Shown here: positions 1 to 14,169 of the stretch, piece after piece | Numbering within the stretch: position 1 is the first letter of the stretch | Layout of the letters: every line of letters begins with the position of its first letter | Assembly (NCBI GenBank): GCA_025403435.1 | Contig: CM046341.1 | Location: 1,144,802 to 1,208,801, forward strand | Direction: 5' to 3' | Source of the DNA: Artocarpus heterophyllus | Lineage: Eukaryota > Streptophyta > Magnoliopsida > Rosales > Moraceae | DNA: 64,000 nt | Made by a program: the position numbers and the translations under genes | Notes under the pieces: generated by a model | Databases searched by the model: none | What the model was told of the DNA's origin: nothing | The model's input: only the letters and a program-made list of their open reading frames with translations

Positions 1-65
1 TTGGGTTTACCAATTAGACTTTGGGCTTTTGATCGAGGGCCCAATTTCATTCATTGTAATAATAA

Positions 66-2118
66 GGTGAAAATTACACAAAATGTGACCTTTTAATTTC
101 TTAAAAAGTGAATTAAAATTTATCTTTGTTTTACAAATATTACTTATATATTTATATTTAAATTACATATATTGAGAATTTAAAAATACTCTTTAAATAG
201 ACTTTATCATGTATTTATATTTCTTTTTTTAACAAATCTCCTTATTTTTATTATAGTTAAATAGCTTAAAAAATTAATATTAAAAAAATACAGATATACT
301 TAGTTAATTATAATATAAATTAAATAATAAAAAAATTATTCATATCGTTAAATTACTTATAATAGAATTTTAAAAAATAATACAAGAAGCAATAAAAAAT
401 AAATATCATCAACTTAATGTAATATTATTTGTATTACCAATCCATCATATTAGCACAATATTATTTGTATTACCAATCCATCACATTAGCACACTCAAAA
501 TAAGAAGTATCATTGTCACTTAAAGTCTTAAAAAATGAATGTCAGTTAAATATTATTATCATTATGTATTATTAACTTAATGATATATCAATTATTTAAC
601 CTATAAGACACACAAAAAGACTTAATAAATACTATTTCATTAATTTAATTACCTATTACCAAAAAATAGAAATGTCATTACCACTTAAAGTCTTAAAAAA
701 TGAATGTTATTATGTATTGTTAACTTAATGATATATTAATTATATAACTTGTAAGACACTAAAAAATACTTAATAAATACTATATCATTAATTTAATTAC
801 AACAATCTAGTTCCATTTGTTAGTAAAATTATAATTCCATAAAAAATTCTATATTTTAGCTAAGGGAGTTTTAAAATCATTAATTGAGATATTGATTTGA
901 ATTTAAACAACAAACAGCCTAACTTCGGAGATTTTTTTTTAATATAATAATATCATAATCTGTTTGAAATATTAAAATACGTATATTTTAATTATTCTAA
1001 AAAAATTAATTAAAACTAATGATATCATTATTTATTTCATTAATGTTTTTATACATATGCATTGTAGTACATAAAGAATATTCATAAACTAGAGATATAT
1101 TTTAACTCTACAAATAAAAAAGACCACATGTCTCATTAGCCTTTACTATAATAGTAGGTAAAAATTACACAAAATGTGACCTTTTTAAGTGAATTAAAAT
1201 TTGTATTCGTTTTACAAATATCACTTATATATCCCTTTTAAAATTACATATATTGAAAATCTAAAAATATCCTTTAAGTAGACTTTATCATGTATTTATT
1301 TTTATTTTTAACAAATCTACTTATTTTTCTTATAGTTGAGTCGTTAGGAAAAAAAAGATATTAGAGTAATACAGACTTAATTAATTACAATATAACTTAA
1401 ACAACAAAAAAATCTATGTCATTAAATTACTTACAATAGAATTTCAAAAAAATAATATAAGAAGTAATAAAAAATGAATATCATTAATTTAATATAATAT
1501 TGTTTGTATTACCAATCCATAATATTAGTATACCCTAAATAAAAAGTATTATTATTACTTGAAGTCTTAAAAAATGAATGTCATAAAATATTATTATCAT
1601 TATATATCATTAACTTAATGGTATATTAATTATATAACCTATAAGACGCACGAAGGGCCTTAATAAATACTATTTCATTAATTCAATTACTTATTACCAA
1701 AAAAAAAGAAATTTCATAATGTCTTAAAAATGAATGTTATTACGTATTATTAATTTAATGATATATTAATTATATAATCTGTAAGACAAAAAAATACCTA
1801 ATAAATACTATATTATTAATTTAATTACAACATCTTAATTTTAGTTTGTTTATAAAATCATGATTTTATAAAAAAATTATTTCTTTTAGCTGAAGGAATT
1901 CTAAAATTATTATTTATATACCAATTTAAATTTAAACAATAAATAACCTAGTTTTATTTTTTTAAATATAATAATAACATAATTTATCTAAAATCTTAAA
2001 TATGTATATTTTAATATTATTATATTATTCATTAAAATCTTTATACATATCTATTAAAACACATAAAAAAATATTCATAAACTCAAGAGACAGTTTAGCT
2101 CTGCAAATAAAAATGGGT
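66..2118. repeat. Diverged ~1.1 kb direct tandem duplication, AT-rich
   Basis: Two consecutive copies of about 1.0-1.1 kb can be followed side by side. The first runs from about 66 to 1130 and the second from about 1157 to 2118. Both begin with the same run around 'attacacaaaatgtgacc' (near 72 and 1163) and both end with 'atattcataaact' followed by 'ctctacaaataaaaa' or 'ctctgcaaataaaaa'. Small indels and substitutions occur throughout, so the duplication is old. No coding region is visible in either copy. What the unit is (a non-autonomous transposon or plain non-coding DNA) is not evident. Confidence 0.75.
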
Positions 2119-2592
2119 CGACCAGCAGATGAGCGACAGAAACCTTCAGAAAATTTCCGCTTCCTTCCGTGATTCATTAAATACACCAAAGAATTAATTA
2201 ATTTAATTACTTTTTTTTTAAGAAAGAAAATATGGTGATGGCGGCAGATACTGGTATAAAGTTCCAAAGAATCCTGGAAGAGCAGAGAAGAGAAGGAAGG
2301 AAGATGACAGAAATACGACAGAGAAAGAAAGAAAGAGAAATCCAAAAACGACATCAACTTTGTTTCTCTTTCTAATTTTATCTCTTGCTTCTCTCCGAAG
2401 AAGTTTGAAAAAATGCATGAGCTTAATTGCCGGCAGGCTATTCTTTGATCTCTCGTTTTTTGCCTTGAAAAACCAGTTTTATAGTAACTTTTTTTCCTTA
2501 AAGTTTGTTTCTGGCTCTATTCTCTAATTGCAGCCATTGTTTTGTTTCTTCACAACTCCCTTGTTTTAATTTTGTTACGTTGCATTGCTCAG
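2119..2592. other. Intergenic, no gene recognised
   Basis: This stretch lies between the tandem duplication and the carrier fragment. It contains purine-rich and pyrimidine-rich runs and short open frames with low-complexity translations. No domain, RNA gene or repeat is recognised. Confidence 0.5.
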
Positions 2593-2789
2593 ATATCCCA
2601 GAGACTAATGGTCCAAGGACTTCCCGGAACTACATACTGCAAGGGCCCAATTGACGCCATTGGTAAAGTGATGCAGACCAAAGGTCTTCACGGTTTGCAC
2701 AGAGGGTTCGGATTAATGGCAGTGACGCAGTCACCGGCATCTGCGCTCTGGTGGGGTGCTTATCGTGCTGCCCAACACATCATTCGGAG
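2593..2789 (+). pseudogene. Single-exon fragment of a mitochondrial carrier (SLC25A44-like)
   Basis: About 65 residues, starting at ISQRLMVQG and ending at AAQHIIRR, resemble the middle-to-late part of plant mitochondrial substrate carriers related to SLC25A44. Visible features are the SQRLMVQG start, a GPIDAIGKVMQTKG loop, a LHRGFGLMAVTQSPASALWW helix and the spacing of the family. The segment is bounded by an intact-looking acceptor (ctcag at 2588-2592) and donor (gtatat from 2790), so it looks like one genuine exon. No other carrier exon is seen in the flanks, and the family normally has three repeats of about 100 residues. I infer a relocated or left-over gene fragment. A real gene with distant exons is unlikely, because the ARF gene starts 1.3 kb downstream. 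Confidence 0.6.
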
Positions 2790-3442
2790 GTATATTTTGG
2801 CTGTACGCTTTTGTAATTAGTACATTGCAGTTTTTACAATCCTCTTTTTAATACCTTAAAATAAATACCAAACACTTTTCTTGGGATTTTAGGAGTTTAG
2901 GCTAAAGAGATGATATGGATTTTTTGGCTTGTAACTTTTGCTGTACTTTGTTTTAATTCATTTGTTGTAGACATTTGGATGGACTCTCCTAGATGTACAA
3001 GAAATTAAAACGAAAAATCCCTAAAAAGAAGAAAGAGAAAGAAGAGTATAAAAAAAAAAATCAAGGGAGCAATGCAGTTTTCTATGTGACAATCTGTTTT
3101 AACTAGCACACCATATTCATTTTTTTATTATTATTTTTATTGCGACACATTATATTCATTGATTCGTGACATATAACATTACTCTTTAGAACAAAAGAGA
3201 TGTGTTTGAAAGCGATAGATTAAATTATAATTTGTGGTTTAAATTTATTTTATTACAATATATTTTCATTAAATTTTAATCAATAAAGTTTAAATATACA
3301 TTTTAAGTTTAAGAAATTTTGTTTTTATTATAATTGTTGATTTATATTTTTTATAATTATCACTGACAGGTTAAAATGGACTATCTAAATACCCTAATTT
3401 GGTGATTCGATGAGTTTCTAAACTACTGAAAGTAAATAATTT

Positions 3443-3445
<3 letters not shown>

Positions 3446-3479
<34 letters not shown>
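3446..3479. repeat. (AT)n microsatellite
   Basis: About 17 uninterrupted AT dinucleotides lie upstream of the ARF gene, followed by a short tatgtatgtat tail. The rest of 2790-3690 is AT-rich and shows no gene. Confidence 0.95.
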
Positions 3480-3487
<8 letters not shown>

Positions 3488-3689
3488 ATCTGGATGGAAG
3501 GTTCGGTCAAGCCGCGGAATAAAAGCATACTTTGACTATAGAAATTTCCTGCCTGCGGACTCCAGACTAGAGCCAGACCATAAAAATAAATGAATTTATT
3601 TCAATTTAAAAAGAAAAAAAAAAGAAAATATTTTTTAAAAAGAGGTAAATTAATGTTATGTCCGTGTATAGCGTTGGCCTCATAAATTA

Positions 3690-3807
3690 AGAGAGGGAAG
3701 CTGTTTGCACAGGAATCTGAATCTCCTCTCTTCTCCACACCTTTTCTGTCTCTCTCCCCAAATTCCAAATCTACCTCTCCTAACCTCTCCTCCTTTCCCC
3801 GTTTCCT
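3690..3807 (+). other. Probable 5' UTR exon of the ARF gene
   Basis: A pyrimidine-rich leader (ctctcttctcc, tctctctcccc) ends at a strong donor, gtaagt at 3808. The matching acceptor is gttcag at 4131-4136, eight bases before the ARF start codon. An intron in the 5' UTR is usual for plant ARF1-type genes. The transcription start itself is estimated. Confidence 0.6.
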
Positions 3808-4080
3808 GTAAGTTTTCCCATCTTTAGATCTGATCTTTTTTTATCGTGTTTTCTTTAATCGGATGCTATCTATGTTTGGTTGCTGAGAAAATTTAGCTTT
3901 GAATTTCAAAATCCGATTTTTGTCAAGTGCAACGCAAAAAGGTTCTTTCTTTCTTTCTCTTGATCATCAAAGATCTGATTTTTGTTTTGTCTTATTCGAA
4001 GAATCTGAAGAGAAATATCAAGCTGTGATCGGAGATTCATTTCCTTGCAGATCAATTATGATCTTCTTTTTTCTTATTAA

Positions 4081-5889
<1,809 letters not shown>

Positions 5890-6382
5890 ATGATTGTGGG
5901 CGTGGTTGATGTACTGAACTCTCGAATTAGCTAGGCTGCACTGCAAGTGCCGGGTTATAGATATTCATCCTAGAGTGGTGATTGTTTTGTTAGATATGAA
6001 ATGCTATTGATACTCTTATTGTTACTGCAAGGGAGTTCCTTTGATATTCTGCTGCTTTCTAATTTTTTGTAATCCTTCCATGTATACTTTGTTTTTCGTT
6101 TGAGTTGCCATTTTGTGTAAAACGTTGACATTTGCTTTGCATAATATCTGAGATTGCTCATTAAAATAGACAACTGCATTCAATTCATTGAAATGCATAT
6201 TTTGCTAGCATCTTTACCAACTATCAATCCGAGAACAAAACAACTAAGAAAGGTGATTGTATGCAATATATTAACTCTCCTGATATATACGTCATTTAGA
6301 ATAATAAAAATAAAAAATAAAAATTCATGCTTTATTTTATGAGCCCATTAAATTATGTGACACAATGTTATTGGTGAATCAA

Positions 6383-6735
6383 GATCTGTTGTTTTAATTT
6401 TTTGTTCTCATGTTTGTCCTCCAATTAATATTTAGGTTCTATTAGATGTTTAGATTATTGAGTTTAAATGATATGTTGAATAAATAATAGAGGGGACAAA
6501 AAAATATGACAACAAATCTGGAGTCATGATTGGTTAGGAATTAGGATTTGTTGTCTTATTTTTGTGTACCGTTGGTTGCTTTTTAATTAAATTTTGACAC
6601 ATAAGTGAATTGTTTAATTACTTTTAATATTTAGATTCTATTTATGGGTTTAGGTTGTTAAGTTTAAATAATATGTCGCGTAAATAATAGAGAGGATAAC
6701 CAAAGAGACATGAAAATATGACAATAAATTTGGAC
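6383..6735. mobile_element. Two adjacent related inverted-repeat (MITE-like) units
   Basis: Unit 1 (6383-6518) begins GATCTGTTGTTTT and ends with the approximate reverse complement, TATGACAACAAATC. Unit 2 (about 6545-6735) begins GATTTGTTGTCTTATTTTTG and ends near TATGACAATAAATTTGG. The interiors are also alike: both contain ttaatatttag, a 'gtttaaat(g/a)atatgt' run and 'taaataatagag(g/a)gga'. I infer two copies of one short non-autonomous DNA element side by side. Target duplications could not be fixed. Confidence 0.5.
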
Positions 6736-7169
6736 TTATTGTTTAAAATTGTTTTGGGAAAAAAAAAAAAAAAAAAAAAAGTTTTTCTTAATCTATCTTG
6801 CCGTATTGCCAACTATAAATTAGGTTAGCTTGAATTCCAAAGATAAAACGTACAGAATGGATTGTCAAGCTGAGAAATTAAAAATGAATCGAGTTAAACT
6901 TGGATAAAATTGCAGTGAATCTCATTTCAGAAAAACTTACACGGAAATCCCTGCAGAATCTTCCGATTCTCAGGGAAGTTACTCCACTGGCATATATGCA
7001 TGGTTGCATTGGGGGAGTCTCGTGCTTGATGTTAAGAGGTTCAGTTTTTTTGGTTTGGTCTAACTAAAGATGCAAATATTACTTGTCAAAAAAAAAAGAA
7101 AAGAAGAATAATAGAACCTAAAGATGTAAAATGTAGGTCCCACAACGTAACAGTACTTATAGCATTGGC
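6736..7169. other. Intergenic, poly(A) tract, no gene seen
   Basis: The stretch contains a 22-base A run near 6759-6780, followed by unremarkable sequence. No coding region or RNA gene is recognised. Confidence 0.5.
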
Positions 7170-8330
7170 TCAAAGACCATCATTTCCTAAATTCCTCTCT
7201 AGAATTGGCGTCTATACTTAATTTTGTCCTTAAATAATACCTGAACTTAAACGTGTCTCATGAATGGTAATTTTAGAGGAAAAAAGTTAACTTTGTCTCA
7301 TAAATAGTCCTTAAAATATCTTATTTCTTTATAGATGGTCCTTATGCTAAAACCTGTATTATATTTAGTCCTTCAATTGAAAACTATATATTAAAATTAG
7401 TTATATTGTTAAATAAATTTATAGAAAACATTAAATATATGAAGTTGTACCAAATCTATAGTCCACAAACTAAAAAGAAAAGAGTAATTCTACCTACACA
7501 TGTTAAATATATAAACAACCCCAAGTAAAAATATTATTTTTTTAGTTCTTATTATAGTGCATAAAACAATATTAAAAATAATCATGACATACATTTTGGT
7601 ATATTAAGGAACTTTCTTAGTTTGGTGTTAAAAGATTTTAAATGAGTGGTTAAGATATATATAAGTATTGTCTTTTTTTAGTTGAATTTTGAATATGTTG
7701 GGTTCTAACATTTTGTTTTGTTTAAAAATGTTTTTAATTCAATTTGTTTGTAATTTTGTCTTTTTACACGAATTTGATATTTTTACTAAGAAAAAAATGA
7801 TAGATTAGTAGGAATATAAATTAGTTAAAACAAGTATAAATAAAATATATTTATTAAATTTATTAATATGAAATTTAAAAATAATTTGGGGATTTTTATT
7901 AATATGACAGGGTAAATATGCTCGTTCCAAAAAATTATCAAAGTTATATATTTGTATAAATGGATAAAATATTGTCAAATATGTGTAGAAAAGAAATTAA
8001 TTTTTATTTTTTTTAGTTTAGGGACTATAGAGTTGGTATAATTCCATATATTTAATGTTTTCTACATATTTATTTAACAATATGACTAATTTTAATATAT
8101 CTTTTTTTAGTTTAAGGACAAAATATAGCATAAGTTTTAGCATAAGGACTATTTATAAAGAGATAAGATAATTTAGAGACTATTTATGAGACAAAGTTAA
8201 TTTTTTTCCATCTAAAATTTAACAGAGGGATCATTTATGAGACACTTTGTAAGTTTAGAGAATATTCATGTGACAAAATTGAGTTCTAAATAGATAAAGA
8301 AATTCAGGGACCACTGATGAGTTTATTCCT
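7170..8330. mobile_element. Non-autonomous DNA element with long (~300 bp) inverted repeats
   Basis: The left arm (about 7175-7490) and right arm (about 8000-8325) are imperfect reverse complements over some 300 bp. The left 'aattttgtccttaaata' and 'gtgtctcatgaatgg' pair with the right 'atgtgacaaaattgag' and 'tttatgagacac'. The left 'aaaacattaaatatatgaa' pairs with the right 'tccatatatttaatgtttt'. The ~500-bp middle is AT-rich and non-coding. Long arms of this kind are typical of Mutator-like (MULE) or foldback elements. The outer ends blur and no target duplication was found, so the superfamily is inferred. Confidence 0.7.
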
Positions 8331-11193
8331 TTGTTTTATAGGCAAGGGAACTTGGAAAAGGAATCTCAAAAGAATATAAGAAACCCATTTAGATCTAAAT
8401 GGTTGTCCTTGTAAGTTCAGTGCAGCTAATAGCCATTGCAAAAGGAAGTGAGACTCCAACTTTTAGCTTGGCCTTGAAGATGACTGTGATTTTTCACTTA
8501 AAAGGCAGAGAGAGAGAGAGAGAAACTATGTCAAGAATCATATAATAAAATTAGCAAATGGGTATGGGCAAACCGTCGAAGTACATCACTATAAACTTTT
8601 CTTAAGCTATAAAGACTTAAGAGGGTCTCCTTTTTCAAGGTGCTTTTGCTTTGTAAGGACTTGGCCCATGAGTTGGACAACATAAGCATTAGGTTCCTTG
8701 GTCACACTCTTAATGCCAAAGAGAGAAAAATATAGTACATTTTGGTATTTATTTTTTGGAGTCGCCATCAGAGTTCTTTCCTATACTATCTGTGGTTTCA
8801 GTGTTTTGCAGTACATTTATATTTTAAGCATGTTGCAAAATTGATAGGCAAAGTGTAGTAATTAACACTTACTATAAAAAAAGACACTTGGAATTCTGAC
8901 GTACTATTTCAGTTATCATATCAGCATGCAAATTCCTGGATGCCAAGGAATTCCCTCGTATAACATGGTAGGTCGTTGTACAGATATACAAGTTTCTTAG
9001 ATCAAGTTTTCCATTGACATGTTCAATTGTTACCAGAGTAAGACGAAAGTCATACTCGTTAAATAAACAAATAAATATTTATTTAAGAGAAAAGTACATA
9101 AATCCACCTTAGATATAAGGAGTTGCAAAGTCTTACAGCCAGTGAAACTACAATTCTCACCTCATCTAGCTATCTGGCACATTATTCTTAAGAGCTATTA
9201 CTTAAGGACAGAGTTTATGTGAAATTGAATTAGGCAAGCACCGACCTTGCATTCTTAAGAATTTATAAAAAAAAGAAAAAGGAAAAACCCTAATATTGTC
9301 GATTCCTTAGAAATTTCACCCCTTATGAGGGATCCAGCCAAAATTGAACATGATGATTAACTTGAGACAAGTTTAGAAATAGTTGTGAGGTAAAGGATTT
9401 ATCAAGATAAACTCGAAAACTTGTCTAATTCTATGACATGTAGTCAACGAAAAGGTCTAAGAGGGGAAGGGGAGTGATTTTAAAGGGATTACAATTTAAT
9501 AGGATGCTTTTGTAATTCTTCATGATACAAGGTTGAACATCTAATTTTACTCGAACTTAAGGGAGGGACGACATTATGATTTTGTCACCGTAAAATATTT
9601 AAGTAGTCTTAAAGGGGACAATATCGAATTTGTGGTGCAAAAATACGTTTGCTTGCAAGCTCATTCCCAACCCTCAATCATTTATTTGAAGTAGGTTAGG
9701 ATGGTGTAAATCATGTCCTTGTCTTTAATGAGGGTATATATTATTATTGCATGGTTCTTTCCAACACTATAACCACACAAGTGCAGTTTGCAAAGAATAG
9801 GAATATAAAGCCAAAAAGGAGAAAACGTGATTGCAAAAGATACGCACAATTTTGAAAGAAAAAGGAACAATGGTGTATGTACGTGCGTACGTTACTTTAG
9901 CGCATCTCCCCTACTACTATACCATTAATATGTAGATATTTCATGTCTGTCAGGTCGAAAATTAATTAGAGGACGGGAGTGCACGGAACTAAGAAGGCAA
10001 GACAAATAAAAGAGGCAGAAAACATGTTTTATAAAATTTCATCTACAATATTAAAAGAAGAAAAATAAAGTTCAAGAGATGACCATTCATCTTCTTCCTC
10101 TGTAAATGGCTTTGTCCTTGCGATTGAGTGAAGGAGTACTTATTTATTTATTTATTTATTTATTTTGCTTATAATACGTGACTACTTTTGTTGAAGTCAA
10201 CAGATGAAATTCGTCCTTAGAATAACTTTGTTAGTTACATTAGTACTAATGGTTCGGAGCCAAATTAAGTATTGAAAGCACAGTGTTACTTTCTTTCGTC
10301 AATACACACTTATAACTAAGTCGTTTGACAATATGGTTTGCACTAAGACTATTGTAATATGTGATAGAAAACATTGTTGAAAATGCGGTTTGAACTGCAA
10401 ACTGCAATTTGAATTGAAAATAATGTAATGTTTTTTTTAACAATGCTATCATATCATGAACACAATCTCAACGCTATAACTAATTTGTCAGCCTTATCTG
10501 TTGGCTGTTCGTTTGTTGTCAAAATAGAAACAGTTTTGAGAAATTTTAGCCTAATGTAAAACAAGTACTTATTTGGAAGCGACACAGCCTGCAAAACCAG
10601 CTATTTATTTAGCTGATGTTCTCTGTTTGTTTGGCATATGTAGTTGAACCTTCTATTAATTGCTAGAAGTTGATTGTATTACTACCATTTCATCTTCAGA
10701 TTAAGCAAAATTAGCTGCTGATGTGCTTCTGTGTTTGTTTGACATGATATTTTAACTTTGTAGCTAATCAGTTGATTGAATTGGTAGTACCATTATAATT
10801 TTTGAGGAAGGTCATAAGAAAGAAAAAAGGAAGAAAGGAAGGAAAGAGAGCAAGAAAAAAACAAAAAGAAAAAGAAAACCGCTAGGAAGGAGTGTATTAT
10901 TAATGTGTGCATTACATTATTGTAAGTCCACAGAAGATCACAATATTAAGATGCACAACAATCTCCATCTCCATGCATGCATGAGTGAATTACAAGAGAA
11001 AAAAAGAAAGAGGAGAAGAGAAGAGAATAACAAAACAAAAAAAAAAAAAAAATGGAAGCAAGCATAAAGCTGCAGTCTCAATAGAATCATACGATGTACT
11101 ACACTTTTCTAGCTGGTAGAAATTAGAAAGAAGAATATTATAAATAAAGACTAGGCTCCATCATCATCCAACTCATGCAACGCATGATGATTA
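8331..11193. other. Intergenic with simple repeats, no gene recognised
   Basis: No convincing coding exon was found here. The region holds a short GA run (8511-8522), a (TTTA)n microsatellite at about 10139-10165, an imperfect ~105-bp direct duplication around 10610-10800 ('ctctgtttgtttggcat' versus 'ctgtgtttgtttgacat'), and A-rich runs near 10850-11050. Confidence 0.5.
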
Positions 11194-11200
11194 TTATGAA

Positions 11201-11452
11201 TTAAACTGCCAAAGTTTGCCTCTCAGAATCCAAAACCCGGCTTTCGTAGAATCGAGCAATGAAGGCCGATGCTTTGCGGTCAATGCCAGGCTCTGCAGTC
11301 CACCCGCCTCTATCCTCATCGCTCGGACATATTCTTCTTCTGATGTACACTCCTTCCTCGGAATATGTGTCATCTCTGCTGCTGCTTGAGAAGCAAGCAC
11401 TGAATATGCTGCACAAGGAGAACAATGAAGATGACTTCCCTTGTCTTCCCAT
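11201..11452 (-). CDS. Small uncharacterised plant protein (83 aa)
   Basis: The protein starts MGRQGKSSSLFSLCSIFSAC, continues through a Ser-rich stretch and a charged middle (YSEEGVYIRRR), and ends with DRKASAFIARFYESR and a short tail. The C-terminal 'KASAFIARFY' pattern resembles the conserved tail of a group of small plant proteins (DUF761-like, cotton-fibre-expressed type). That assignment is tentative and no biochemical role is known to me. An in-frame ATG 57 bases upstream (11509) is possible. I prefer 11452 because the sequence from MGRQG reads as the family-like start. A TATA box sits about 180 bases upstream on the same strand. It is an intronless, isolated gene. Confidence 0.65.
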   Translation of the reverse strand: MGRQGKSSSLFSLCSIFSACFSSSSRDDTYSEEGVYIRRRICPSDEDRGGWTAEPGIDRKASAFIARFYESRVLDSERQTLAV

Positions 11453-11627
11453 GATCTCTTTTTTTAATTCTTCGTTTTTTCTAGGTTTCTTAGGTCCTAA
11501 GGTATTCAATAGGGTTTTTTTTAGTGAGAAATTGAGGAGGGATTTTTTTCTTTTTTTTTTTCACTCTTGTTTCTTTGAGTGTGTTTCAATGAGTGCGTGA
11601 TTGAGGATTGATCAAAATATGTGATGG

Positions 11628-11636
11628 TATTTATAG
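11628..11636 (-). promoter_or_regulatory. TATA box of the 83-aa gene
   Basis: CTATAAATA on the minus strand, about 175-185 bases upstream of the chosen start codon, in a sensible place for a transcription start near 11600. The leader between them is rich in A on the minus strand. Confidence 0.55.
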
Positions 11637-11649
11637 TGGGCAAAGCCCA

Positions 11650-14169
11650 TTTGGGCCCCACAAGCAATGGACAATTGGGATCCACTTCCAGCCAGTTTGG
11701 CTGTTTTCTTTTTATATTAAATGGACGGCTGGGATCTTCTGATATGACATGAGAGGAGATTTGATGGGGTTGTGAAACTAGGGAAAAAAGCACAAACGTT
11801 ATTGTCCTTTGCTTTTGAAAATTGACCCAAATGGTTCCTTCTCATCCCTGGTGCATTAGTATTCTATCCAACCTTTTTAATTTTTGTTTTATAATTTTTA
11901 TGCGTGTTTATGTTTTAGCTTCTTTCAGGTTACTTTTGTTTTTTTACTCTCAGAAGATGCCCTTTAAACTCTATGAAATAATTCCCTACGGTGCCAGAGA
12001 TTTTATTGTACTCCTAATTGTGATGGATATTGAGACCTTTAATGATTAATAATTATTTCTCTTTAACTTTTTTAGGCCTCTAATTTTTGTTCCTCACCCT
12101 GGATGGTTGTGAGTGGTACAAATTAAACTTATCTTAATGTAGAATATGCTTGGTTTTTCAAAGTTAATGAAGTTGATCAGTCAAAGTAAAAAAAGAGGAC
12201 TGAGACCTTCCAACTAATATAATAATTGTTACAGTGAGCTGAATGGATTAGAACCACCAAAAGACTTTATAATTATGTTTAAATCAAAGCAAAACCTATG
12301 AGAAATAACTTTTTTATCGGATAAAAAGATAGTTATAGCCTTTTTTTCCTTGAGTTAATGAGATTTTATAGAAAATTTTACATACAAACATGAAAAATAT
12401 AAAATGAAGTAGAAATAAATTGTGTAATGAACGTCCAATAACAGGGGATGAGAGAATCTTTGATAGATAGATATCAGTCACGACAGTAATTTACGCTTTT
12501 AAAACCAATGGCCTTTTCTTTATAATTAATTTAGTAATATTTTACACCTGAAAAAGAAAAGGGGGAAGGATACAGAAAGATCAAAGTTGGAAGGAAGAAA
12601 ACATCCAAAAGCAAGCTTTTGATCCTTTCAAAAAAAAAAAAAGAAAAAAGCAAAGCAAGCTTTTGATTCTGCTTTATCAGTCACCAATTTGTTTTGAGCT
12701 ATTAATAATATAAATATATATTGTTTAAAAGAAAAATGAGAGATAAATAAGCACTGGCTGTTTAAGAGGCTTGAGTTAAATGTTCCAAGAAGGTTCCAAG
12801 TCCCCACCCTTGAACCTCCAAGCAGTGCATTCAAGCTGTCTACCTTTTAGGCATCTAAATACAAAATAAAAACCTTCTAAATCAAAAGCAACCAGAAGTT
12901 TGTTATGCACATCCCATTCCCATCAAAATACACTGCATAATATCTCACTTTCTTTTTGTCTGTAAGACTATCATTTTCCATCAATCATTATTGCATTAGA
13001 AAATTCTTTAATTCTCTAGTTAAGTACACCATACATTTTTCAACTGTTAAATTTTCATCAAATTTTGTTAAATCTGCTTAGGCTATTCGAAATAGGCACC
13101 CACTTATTTATTTATTTTTTCTTACCTTCTATATAATTCTCATGTTGACTGTTGTATTATGTTTTCATGGTTGTGTATTTGCTAAGGCCATTTCCCAATG
13201 GCCCTTTGTCTAAAAAAAATCTCTTCGAGACAGAGAAGGTTGGATACTGCTAACTTAGCCAATATATTAAATACCCTTTTTTTTTTTTGCTAATTCAATA
13301 TATTAATACTTGGTTAGGCTGTAGGCACATATAAGTTATGTCGTAATCTTTAACACGTGTCGGTTCCAGATTGGTCATGTTGCCAATAAAGAGATGGAAA
13401 AGTAAGCAACAATATTAATATTGATATATCTCTCTCTTCCCTACATTACTTAGCATTGGAGGCTTGCAGCGATGGTGGTGTTTTCGTAATTTCCCAGTCT
13501 AGCTGATTCCTTAGAGGGCAGCGAGGTTTCACATTAATTTGTTAAAAACTAAAAGTATAGTAGAAAGTAATGTATGGTTGGCAGATTAGGCCAAGGGGTT
13601 GTGTTGTGGTGGGAATCTAAGGTCTTCTTTGGTAGGAGATGAAAGAAAATAGGGGGAGAGAGAGAGAGAGAGAGAGAGAGCTAGATAATTTACGTGAATG
13701 AGATGGTGAGGAAAGAAAAGTTCATTTTCTCCATACCAAGAAGGGAAGAAAACAAAAATCATTCCTCTTGTTGGTATAAGATACAAAAGCATGGGAAAGA
13801 AAAGATTTTTATCGTCATTAATTAGTTTGTTGGTTTCCTTCAATTAGAGGGAAAATAAAACAATTTGACAAGATAAACTAATTAAGTCCAATTTAGTAAG
13901 ATCTATTCAATAATTATCCAAATTGAGATAGGTCAAAATTGTTATTTTTTTTAAGGATTTTATATTCCTCACACAATTCATTCCTTCCTCTTATCTTTCT
14001 TAACAAATTACCATTTGGTCATAAAATCTTTGCAACTAAACTCCAAAAAGTGACGTATAACTATTTGGAAGACATACCAATTCGTCGTACTCAAACATAT
14101 AATTTCTGTGTGTATATATTGTAATTAATAGAAAGGCGATGACATAATTTGGAATGATCATAGTGTCTG
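11650..14169. other. Intergenic with simple repeats, no gene recognised
   Basis: AT-rich DNA with A and T runs near 12630 and 13280 and a (GA)n microsatellite at about 13657-13680. Short open frames translate to low-complexity peptides. No domain or RNA gene is recognised. Confidence 0.5.

Noticed and set aside
12600..12670. Short duplication of 'gcaagcttttgat'
   Set aside because: Only about 13 bases with an A-run between; too short to interpret.
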